DNA from: Planctomonas deserti
GTDB taxonomy: Bacteria > Actinomycetota > Actinomycetes > Actinomycetales > Microbacteriaceae
Assembly: GCF_003067705.1 (NCBI RefSeq)
Contig: NZ_QANL01000001.1
Span: forward strand, 930,001 to 994,000
Reading direction: 5' to 3'
DNA: 64,000 bases
Shown here: in pieces, positions 58,287 through 64,000 of the stretch
Layout: every line of letters begins with the position of its first letter
Position numbering within the stretch: position 1 is the first letter of the stretch
Notes under the pieces: generated by a model
The model's database searches: none
What the model saw: the letters and a program-made list of their open reading frames with translations, nothing else
What the model was told of the DNA's origin: nothing
Made by a program: the position numbers and the translations under genes

Positions 58287-59747
58287 ATGGCGGGCAGCTC
58301 TGAACTGGACGTCGTCGTCGTGGGATCGGGGCCGAACGGCATGGCCGCCGCAGTCACGATGGCGCGAGCGGGACTGTCGGTGCGCGTGTACGAGCGGTCC
58401 GCCACGATCGGCGGTGGGTCGCGCACCCTCGAGCTCACGCTGCCCGGGTACCTGCACGACGTGTGCTCGGCCGTCCATCCCATGGCGTACGCCTCCGGGT
58501 TCTTCCGCCGCTTCAAGCTCGCCGATCGGATCCCGTTCGCGCTCCCCGACATCTCGTACGCCCACCCGCTCGACGGCGGGCGCGCCGGGATCGCCTACCT
58601 CGACATCGACCGCACCGCGGCCTCCCTGGGAGCGGACGGCGACGCGTGGCGCAACCTGATGGGTCCGCTCTCCCGCAACGCAGACAAGGTCGCCCACTTC
58701 ACCGGCTCGAGCATGCTCCAGCCCCCGCCGCACCTGCTGACGTTCGCCCGATTCGGCCTGCGCGCGCTCGAGCAGGGGTCGCCGGCGTGGAACGTCCGGT
58801 GGTCGGAGGACGCCGCGCCCGCCATGCTCACCGGCGTCGCGGCGCACGCGATCCGCCCCATGCCGAGCGTCTCGACCGCGGCCGCGGCGCTCATGCTGGG
58901 GGCGTACGCACACGGGCGCGGCTGGCCCATCCCCATCGGCGGCAGCCAGGCCATCATCGGCGCGATGGAGGAGGACCTCCTCGCGCACGGTGGCCAGATC
59001 GAGACGAACGCCGAGGTCACCTCGCTCGCCGAGCTTCCGCCGGCACGCGCCGTGATCCTCGACGTCACCCCCCGCGCCCTGCTGCGCCTGGCCGGCGACG
59101 CCGTCCCCTCCCGTTACGCGCGAGCCATGCGGCAGTTCCGCTACGGGAACGGTGCCGCGAAGGTGGACTTCGCGCTGTCCGGCCCCGTTCCGTGGACTAA
59201 CCCGGAGGTCCGCCGGGCGGGCACCGTGCACGTCGGTGGGACCAGGGCCGAGATCGCCGCGGCGGAGGCCGAGCTCACCCGGGGCAGGCACAGCGACCGG
59301 CCGTACGTGCTGGTGTCGCAGCCGTCGGCCTTCGACCCGGGCCGGGCGCCCGACGGCCACCACGTGCTCTGGACCTACACCCACGTCCCGCACCACTCGA
59401 CTGTCGACCAGACCGAGACGATCATCCGCCAGATCGAGCGCTTCGCGCCCGGCTTCCGCGACCTGATCCTCGCGTCCTCGAGTCGCACCGCGCTGCAGGA
59501 GGAGCAGGACAACGCGAACTACATCGGCGGCGACATCGCCTCGGGCACCGCGAGCCTGCTGCAGCTGGTCAGGCGGCCGGTGCTGAGCCCCGACCCCTGG
59601 CGGACGCCGATGAAAGGCGTCTACCTCTGCTCGGCCTCCACGCCGCCGGGCCCCGGCGTGCACGGTTCGGCGGGCTGGCACGCTGCCGCGAGCGCGCTCC
59701 GGCACGAATTCGGGCGGAAGGGTACCCCCGACCTGAATCCTGTGTGA
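58287..59747 (+). CDS. FAD-dependent oxidoreductase, phytoene-desaturase/PYROXD2-like
   Basis: The 486-residue protein has the N-terminal FAD motif LDVVVVGSGPNGMAAAVTMARAGLSVRVYERSATIGGGSRT (residues 7-48). The middle segment PMPSVSTAAAALMLGAYAHGRGWPIPIGGSQAIIGAMEEDLLAHGG is seen in this family, as is the C-terminal YLCSASTPPGPGVHGSAGWHAA. It is related to carotenoid desaturases and isomerases but lies in the PYROXD2-like branch, whose substrates are mostly unknown. No crtB, crtE or other carotenoid gene adjoins. GGGGAGGG precedes the ATG at good spacing. The catalase gene follows 124 bases downstream. Confidence 0.88.
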   Translation: MAGSSELDVVVVGSGPNGMAAAVTMARAGLSVRVYERSATIGGGSRTLELTLPGYLHDVCSAVHPMAYASGFFRRFKLADRIPFALPDISYAHPLDGGRAGIAYLDIDRTAASLGADGDAWRNLMGPLSRNADKVAHFTGSSMLQPPPHLLTFARFGLRALEQGSPAWNVRWSEDAAPAMLTGVAAHAIRPMPSVSTAAAALMLGAYAHGRGWPIPIGGSQAIIGAMEEDLLAHGGQIETNAEVTSLAELPPARAVILDVTPRALLRLAGDAVPSRYARAMRQFRYGNGAAKVDFALSGPVPWTNPEVRRAGTVHVGGTRAEIAAAEAELTRGRHSDRPYVLVSQPSAFDPGRAPDGHHVLWTYTHVPHHSTVDQTETIIRQIERFAPGFRDLILASSSRTALQEEQDNANYIGGDIASGTASLLQLVRRPVLSPDPWRTPMKGVYLCSASTPPGPGVHGSAGWHAAASALRHEFGRKGTPDLNPV

Positions 59748-59871
59748 ACAGGGAGAATTCCTCGGCAGCGGAACAGGGTGCGGCGTAGCTTCGGCCACAA
59801 CGCGTCCCACGCAGACCCCCCGGACCAAGCGGGGGCCGACAGTGCGGTGGACCCTTCCCCGGAGGTAGTGA

Positions 59872-60753
59872 GTGTTTTTTCACAAGCAGGAACTCCAGTT
59901 CAAGGCAGTACCCGACAAGCCCGACGCGATCTACGCGCGCAAGCTGCAGGAGGTGCTCGGCGGTCAGTACGGTGAGATCACCATCGCCATGCAGTACGGC
60001 TTCCAGGCATGGAATAGCCACATCCCCGGCAAGTACCGCGACCTCCTCTACGGCATCGCCGCCGAGGAGATGGGCCACGTCGAGATGCTCGCGATCATGA
60101 TCGCGCAGCTGCTCGAGAAGGCGCCCGTCGGCATCACGAGCGACGGCCTGCAGAACGACCCCGCCGTCGCCGCGGTGGTCGGCGGCATGGACGTGCAGCA
60201 CGCCATCGTTGCCGGAGCGGGAGCTCGCGCGGTGGACAGCAACGGGAACCCCTGGCAGGGCAGCTACATCACGGCGAGCGGCAACATGCTGGCCGACTTC
60301 ACCGCGAACGCCAACGGTGAGATGCAGGGCCGGCTCCAGGCCGCCCGGCTGTACCACATGACCGACGACAAGGGGGTCCGGGACCTCCTCTCGTTCCTCA
60401 TCGCACGCGACACCATGCACCAGAACCAGTGGATCGCGGCCGCCCGCGAGCTGCAGGAGGAGAAGCTCGAGGAGCTGCCGGTGCCGAGCAACTTCCCGCA
60501 GCACAAGGAGAACACGAAGGTGGACTACGAGTACCTGAACTTCTCCGACGGCAAGCTGGCCGCCGAGGGTTCGTGGGCCAAGGGACCCACCCCCGACGGC
60601 AAGGGCGAGTTCAGCTATCGGGACGGGCCGGACACGACCGTCCCCATGCCGCCTCCCACGCACCCGGACCCGCGCTTCTACGGCACCACCGAGAAGCCGA
60701 ACCTCCTGGAGAAGGCGAGCGGAACGATCAAGGACACCTTCAACAAGGGCTGA
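59872..60753 (+). CDS. Manganese catalase
   Basis: The dinuclear-Mn catalase has 293 residues. Metal ligands fit the lactobacillal enzyme: Glu35 in GGQYGEITIAMQY, Glu66 and His69 in IAAEEMGHVEML, Glu in ANANGEMQGRLQAARLYHM, and His in IARDTMHQNQW. It disproportionates H2O2 without heme, so it would stay active when heme is scarce. A C-terminal region of about 60 residues wraps the subunit. A GTG start follows GGAGGT, and the next codons give FFHKQELQF as in the family. The hairpin at 60774-60801 follows. This is not a heme catalase despite the nearby heme locus. Confidence 0.95.
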   Translation: MFFHKQELQFKAVPDKPDAIYARKLQEVLGGQYGEITIAMQYGFQAWNSHIPGKYRDLLYGIAAEEMGHVEMLAIMIAQLLEKAPVGITSDGLQNDPAVAAVVGGMDVQHAIVAGAGARAVDSNGNPWQGSYITASGNMLADFTANANGEMQGRLQAARLYHMTDDKGVRDLLSFLIARDTMHQNQWIAAARELQEEKLEELPVPSNFPQHKENTKVDYEYLNFSDGKLAAEGSWAKGPTPDGKGEFSYRDGPDTTVPMPPPTHPDPRFYGTTEKPNLLEKASGTIKDTFNKG

Positions 60754-60773
60754 TCCGCGACTCCCGCACACCG

Positions 60774-60801
60774 AAGCGCCCCGGCACCCGCCGGGGCGCT
60801 T
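60774..60801 (+). terminator. Hairpin terminator after the manganese catalase
   Basis: AAGCGCCCCGG (60774-60784) pairs perfectly with CCGGGGCGCTT (60791-60801), with a further C-G pair and a four-base loop. It starts 21 bases after the catalase stop. Confidence 0.75.
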
Positions 60802-60902
60802 CCGCGTCCGGGCGGCGGATCCGGCCGGGCAGAGGGGTGCCGGTGTTCCCCCCTTCCCCTTCCCGGAGCGGTGCGCGCTTTGGTGCGTCGGCCCACTGCC
60901 GG

Positions 60903-60908
60903 GACAAT
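60903..60908 (+). promoter_or_regulatory. -10 hexamer for a leaderless TSUP transporter transcript
   Basis: GACAAT, the same hexamer as before hemE, ends seven bases before the ATG at 60916. Confidence 0.45.
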
Positions 60909-60915
60909 GGGCTGA

Positions 60916-61734
60916 ATGGACCTCCTCCCCTTCTTCGGCGACATCGCCCCGGGGGTCGTGATCCTCGTGATCGTCGCCGCGTTCGCGGCGGGATGGATCG
61001 ACGCCGTCGTCGGCGGCGGGGGCCTGCTGCAGCTGCCCGCCCTGCTTCTGGTGCCGGGCATCACCCCCGTCGAGGCCCTCGCGACGAACAAGACCGCGTC
61101 CATCTTCGGCACCACGACCAGCGCCCTGACCTGGTACCGGCGGGTCAAGCCCGACCTGCGGACCGCCCTCCCCATGGCGGGGATCGCGTTCGTCGGCAGT
61201 TACGGCGGCGCGAACCTCGCCGCCCTGCTGCCGTCCTCCGTGTTCAAGCCCGTGATCGTGGTCGCCCTCGTGGTCGTGGCGGTCGTCACCGTCGCCCGGC
61301 CGGCCCTGGGCAGCGTGGTGTCCCTGCGGCACGAGGGCAGTCGGCGGCACCACGTCATCGCGGGCGCACTCGGCGTCGCGATCGGCTTCTACGACGGCCT
61401 GATCGGCCCGGGCACCGGCACGTTCCTCATCATGACGCTCATCACGGCGCTCGGATACGACTTCCTCCAGGCGAGCGCGAAGGCCAAGATCGTCAACGTC
61501 GCGACGAATGCCGGAGCACTGCTGTTCTTCGTGCCGCAGGGTCACGTGCTCTGGGTGCTCGGCCTCGCCATGGGCGCGGCGAACACCCTCGGTGGCTGGC
61601 TCGGATCGCGCACCGCCGTCGCCCGGGGCAACCGGTTCATCCGCATCGCGTTCCTCGTCGTGGTCGCCGCGCTCATCATCAAAGTGGGGCACGACGTGTG
61701 GGTCGAGAACCTCGAGCCGCTGTTCGCATCTTGA
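60916..61734 (+). CDS. TSUP/TauE-SafE family sulfite exporter-like transporter
   Basis: The 272-residue protein has seven or eight membrane segments. Both inverted halves carry the family motif: GWIDAVVGGGGLLQLPALL near residue 27 and GFYDGLIGPGTGTFLIM near residue 160. ALATNKTASIFGTTTSALTW and ASAKAKIVNVATNAGALL are the paired substrate loops. TSUP proteins export or import sulfite, sulfoacetate, taurine-derived or other organosulfonates. It stands alone downstream of the catalase hairpin. The substrate is unproven. It may be co-transcribed with the MerR gene 29 bases downstream, which also has its own -10 candidate. Confidence 0.9.
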   Translation: MDLLPFFGDIAPGVVILVIVAAFAAGWIDAVVGGGGLLQLPALLLVPGITPVEALATNKTASIFGTTTSALTWYRRVKPDLRTALPMAGIAFVGSYGGANLAALLPSSVFKPVIVVALVVVAVVTVARPALGSVVSLRHEGSRRHHVIAGALGVAIGFYDGLIGPGTGTFLIMTLITALGYDFLQASAKAKIVNVATNAGALLFFVPQGHVLWVLGLAMGAANTLGGWLGSRTAVARGNRFIRIAFLVVVAALIIKVGHDVWVENLEPLFAS

Positions 61735-61751
61735 GCGGCGGGGTCGCGCTG

Positions 61752-61757
61752 GATAAT
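61752..61757 (+). promoter_or_regulatory. -10 hexamer for a leaderless MerR-family gene
   Basis: GATAAT, one base from TATAAT, is followed by six bases and the GTG at 61764. It supports this GTG over the ATG at 61776. Confidence 0.5.
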
Positions 61758-61763
61758 CGGCGT

Positions 61764-62585
61764 GTGACTGCGCTCATGACCATCGGCGACTTCTCGCGCG
61801 CGGTGCGCCTGAGCGCCAAGGCGCTGCGTTTCTACCACCGGAACGGCCTGCTCGCCCCGCGGTCGGTGGACGCGCACACCGGCTACCGCCTGTACGCGCC
61901 GGAGCAGATCGCCGACGCGCAGATCATCCGCACGCTGCGGCGCCTCGACGTGCCCATTGACGCGATCCGGGCCGTCCTGAACGCGCCGAGCATCGACGGC
62001 CGGGCTGCGCTCCTCGCCGAGCATCTCGAGCGGATGGAGCGGAAGCTCGACGAGACGCGGGCGGCGGTGCAGAGCCTGCGCGGCATGCTCGAGGAGCCGG
62101 ACGCGCCGATCGAGATCGTCCACCGGAGCGTCCCCGAGACGCGGGTGGCCGCGATCCGTGACACCATCGCCCTGCCGGAGCTGGGCGCCTGGTTCAGAGG
62201 CTCCATCCTCGAACTGCGCCGCATCGCGGAGTCGGCGGCTCCCGGGGAGATCGGCCCGTTCGGAGGTGTCTGGTACGCCGAGCTGTTCGAGGAGGAGCAC
62301 GGCGAGGCCATGGTGTACCTGACGGTGTCGGAGGCCTTTCCGGCCAGGCGGGTGGCCGGGCGAGCGCACGTGCTCGACCTTCCCGCCGTCGAACTGGCCG
62401 TGGCGACGCACTCGGGTCCCGACGAGACCGTGCCCCGCGTGTACGCGGCGCTCGGTGAGTACGTCGCCCGCCACGAGCTCAGCGTGGAGGGCCCCGTGCG
62501 CGAGACCTACCTCGAGGGGTTCCCGGCGATAGACGAGCGCAGTGTGACCGAGATCGGCTGGCCCATCTTCCGGATCTCGCGCTGA
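61764..62585 (+). CDS. MerR family regulator with GyrI-like effector domain (BmrR-like)
   Basis: The protein has 273 residues. The N-terminal MerR DNA-binding domain is TIGDFSRAVRLSAKALRFYHRNGLLAPRSVDAHTGYRLYAPEQIADAQIIRTLRRLDVPID (residues 5-70), and a coiled linker with LLAEHLERMERKLDETRAAVQSL follows. The C-terminal half (about 115-273) is a GyrI/SOUL-like pocket with YLEGFPAIDERSVTEIGWPI, typical of multidrug-binding regulators such as BmrR. It should switch a promoter on when a hydrophobic cation binds. The target in the window is not evident. The adjacent TSUP transporter or another exporter is possible. Confidence 0.9.
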   Translation: MTALMTIGDFSRAVRLSAKALRFYHRNGLLAPRSVDAHTGYRLYAPEQIADAQIIRTLRRLDVPIDAIRAVLNAPSIDGRAALLAEHLERMERKLDETRAAVQSLRGMLEEPDAPIEIVHRSVPETRVAAIRDTIALPELGAWFRGSILELRRIAESAAPGEIGPFGGVWYAELFEEEHGEAMVYLTVSEAFPARRVAGRAHVLDLPAVELAVATHSGPDETVPRVYAALGEYVARHELSVEGPVRETYLEGFPAIDERSVTEIGWPIFRISR

Positions 62586-62666
62586 CTCCCTTCTCTCGGG
62601 ATGTGCCTAACCCTTTTCTCCCATCGCGCTTGACCTTCCCCCGAGGGGAAGCCGCACGCTCGGGCT

Positions 62667-63050
62667 ATGACGAACTTCAGAGACACAACGACAGAAAGCC
62701 CGCTCGGCCTCTACCGCCCCGACGCACTGCCCCCGGCCGTCAGGCGCTACCTCGAGGCCCAGAAGGACACCGCGGGCCGTGAGGCGGTCGCGGACGCGTT
62801 CGCTCCCGGCGCCCGCGTCGTCGACGAGAACACCGAGTACGTGGGCGGCGACGCCATCCGGCGATGGCTCACGAAGGCGGCGAGCGAGTTCACCTACACC
62901 ACGACGTTCACCGGTCAGGCCGAGACCGCGGCGGATCGCCAGGTGGTTGTCGCCCGGTTGGAGGGGGACTTCCCGGGCGGCCTCGTCGACCTGCACTTCC
63001 GCTTCCGCGTCGAGGACGACCTGATCGCCGAGCTCATCATCGAGCCCTGA
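62667..63050 (+). CDS. NTF2-like/SnoaL-like protein
   Basis: The 127-residue protein has the cone-shaped NTF2 fold pattern: LPPAVRRYLEAQKDTAGREAVADAFAPGARVVDENTEYVGGDAIRRWL at the start, then a beta sheet YTTTFTGQAETAADRQVVVARLEGDFPGG and VDLHFRFRVEDDLIAELIIEP. Members are small enzymes or ligand-binding proteins, and no catalytic residues can be named. CACGCT lies six bases before the ATG as a possible leaderless signal. A hairpin follows at 63062-63100. Confidence 0.85.
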   Translation: MTNFRDTTTESPLGLYRPDALPPAVRRYLEAQKDTAGREAVADAFAPGARVVDENTEYVGGDAIRRWLTKAASEFTYTTTFTGQAETAADRQVVVARLEGDFPGGLVDLHFRFRVEDDLIAELIIEP

Positions 63051-63061
63051 CCACTGCCCGA

Positions 63062-63100
63062 GAGGCCGGCTCCGCCCGCGTGCGGGCGGGGGCCGGCCTC
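63062..63100 (+). terminator. Hairpin terminator after the NTF2-like gene
   Basis: GAGGCCGG (63062-63069) pairs with CCGGCCTC (63093-63100), and CCGCCCGC with GCGGGCGG inside, with small mismatches between. It starts about 12 bases after the stop. Confidence 0.7.
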
Positions 63101-63188
63101 GCCGGGAACCGGTACGGGCGCGGCGTCCCTCCCCTCGAGAAGGACGCGTCGGCTAGGAAAGGCCCGCGGGGACGGGAAGGATGGTCCT

Positions 63189-63635
63189 ATGGCTGTGAAC
63201 TTCCGACACCTCGACTGTGCACCGGAGGACGTCTTCCGTGTCCTCGCCGATGGCTGGCTGTACCCGTCCTGGGTGGTCGGGGCGTCACGCATCCGCTCGG
63301 TCGAGCAGTCCTGGCCGGGCGAGGGAGCGCGCATCCACCACTCCTTCGGCGTCTGGCCGGCCGTGATCGATGACACCACGAGCATCGTCGAGTGGGACCC
63401 GCCCCGGCGCGCCGTGCTGAAGGCCCGTGGCTGGCCGGTGATGGGCGAGGCGAGGGTGGTGCTGGAGGTCGAGCCACGGAACGGCGGTTGCCTCGTGCGC
63501 ATCGAGGAGGACGCGATCGTCGGGCCGGCCACGCTCGTGCCCCGCCCTATCCGCACCGCGGGCATCCGCTACCGCAACACGGAGACCCTGCAGCGCCTGG
63601 CCTACATCGCCGAGGGGAAGGCGCGCGGGGCTTAG
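63189..63635 (+). CDS. SRPBCC family protein
   Basis: The 148-residue protein is a polyketide-cyclase/START-like protein: FRHLDCAPEDVFRVLADGWLYPSWVVGASRIRSV at the N-terminus, a beta sheet of WPGEGARIHHSFGVWPAVIDDT, VEWDPPRRAVLKARGWPV, and a final helix IRYRNTETLQRLAYIAEGK. It binds a hydrophobic ligand in relatives. GGGAAGGA precedes the ATG. The function is unknown. It converges with the next gene, with 46 bases between stops. Confidence 0.85.
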   Translation: MAVNFRHLDCAPEDVFRVLADGWLYPSWVVGASRIRSVEQSWPGEGARIHHSFGVWPAVIDDTTSIVEWDPPRRAVLKARGWPVMGEARVVLEVEPRNGGCLVRIEEDAIVGPATLVPRPIRTAGIRYRNTETLQRLAYIAEGKARGA

Positions 63636-63681
63636 GCGCTCGCGGTCGCTCGTGCGCCGACCGCCGCTCGCGGCTGACCGC

Positions 63682-64000
63682 TCAGCGCGGGAGCAGCGTC
63701 GGCGGGGTTGCGCCGCCCACGTAGTCGCTGTCGTCCGGGGTGACCTCCGCGGCGTACCGCTCGGCGTCGTCCTCGGGGAAGAAGCCGATGCGCTCGCCCG
63801 CGTCGAGGGACCACCAGCGGCGCGTGTTGCGGGAGATGCCCCAGACCGTCTCGCAGCCCGTCCAGGCGCCTTCGATGGCCGCGAGGGTGAGCCGCACCAG
63901 ATCCGGGTAGGACAGCCAGGTCGCCAGCATGCGGGCCGACGTGGGGCGGGGAAAGCACGACCCGATGCGGAGATTGGCGCAGGTCAGCCCGTACTCGTCG
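63682..64000 (-). CDS. NAD-dependent epimerase/dehydratase, uronate-dehydrogenase-like, C-terminal part (cut by window end)
   Basis: The visible 105 residues read DEYGLTCANLRIGSCFPRPT and continue with MLATWLSYPDLVRLTLAAI, then TVWGISRNTRRWWSLDAGERIGFFPEDDAERYA. This is the C-terminal half of uronate-dehydrogenase-like short-chain enzymes, matching the gene at 11942 in the WGIS(K/R)NTRR and GF(Y/F)PE(E/D)DAE segments. The coding frame continues past 64000 to the NAD-binding half. The internal ATG at 63930 is not a start. Two paralogues in one window suggest related but distinct sugar-acid substrates. Confidence 0.82.
   Translation of the reverse strand, partial: DEYGLTCANLRIGSCFPRPTSARMLATWLSYPDLVRLTLAAIEGAWTGCETVWGISRNTRRWWSLDAGERIGFFPEDDAERYAAEVTPDDSDYVGGATPPTLLPR

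Noticed and set aside
59569-61692. 707-residue minus-strand frame opposite the catalase and TSUP genes
   Set aside because: Both plus-strand genes have clear family motifs and signals; the minus frame has none.

Overview
The window is a densely coded, very GC-rich chromosomal segment of an actinobacterium, most likely a member of the Microbacteriaceae or a close relative (Micrococcales). The signs are the strong G/C bias at third codon positions, many GTG starts, many 4-base ATGA/GTGA gene overlaps, a mismatch-repair endonuclease of the NucS type, a group III ATP-dependent phosphofructokinase, and a coproporphyrin-dependent heme pathway (hemY, hemQ and hemH together). I recognised no rRNA, tRNA, insertion sequence, prophage or CRISPR array. 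The genus cannot be fixed from this window alone.

Layout: 0-9.5 kb holds nucS (cut by the window edge), MFS and MATE exporters, a Gfo/Idh/MocA oxidoreductase with a ThuA-domain partner, a secreted protein of unknown function next to a NarL-type two-component system, and a nucleobase permease. 9.5-16 kb holds an M13 peptidase, a uronate-dehydrogenase-like enzyme, NUDIX and GNAT genes and hemA. 17.4-30.8 kb is the main heme locus, hemE-hemY-(three small envelope genes)-(FGGY kinase, YihT-like aldolase, Asp/Glu racemase-like)-hemQ-hemH-hemC-hemD-hemB-hemL. The bracketed genes interrupt what is otherwise a continuous heme gene order. 30.9-44.4 kb is mixed: a secreted-type nuclease family gene, an AcuI-like reductase, pfkA, panD, an amino-acid permease with a universal stress protein, a stand-alone ctaD, and a small operon with a thioesterase, an AlkA-like glycosylase, a pentapeptide protein and a membrane protein. 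44.4-51.3 kb is a LacI-controlled oligosaccharide uptake operon ending in a GH3 beta-glycosidase. 51.3-64 kb holds a methyltransferase, a SulP transporter, a sigma factor/Ogt pair, a MarR/VOC divergent pair, flavoproteins, a manganese catalase, a TSUP transporter, a MerR regulator and small SRPBCC/NTF2-like proteins. It ends in a second uronate-dehydrogenase-like gene cut by the edge.

The non-coding DNA is unusually structured. Two intergenic arrays (11634-11881 and 33791-34111) share the same 17-base unit. Each has two or three units in one orientation about 41 bases apart, then a central region, then five or six units in the opposite orientation at an almost exact 31-base period. Spacings close to whole helical turns suggest a protein-bound or cruciform element, and I know of no described family that matches. 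Three other loci carry the common GAGCCTGTCGAAGG inverted-repeat family, and one gap carries five copies of a 12-base palindrome. Many genes start 6-8 bases after a TANNNT- or GANAAT-like hexamer without a Shine-Dalgarno sequence, which points to leaderless transcription. This includes hemA, hemE and hemQ.
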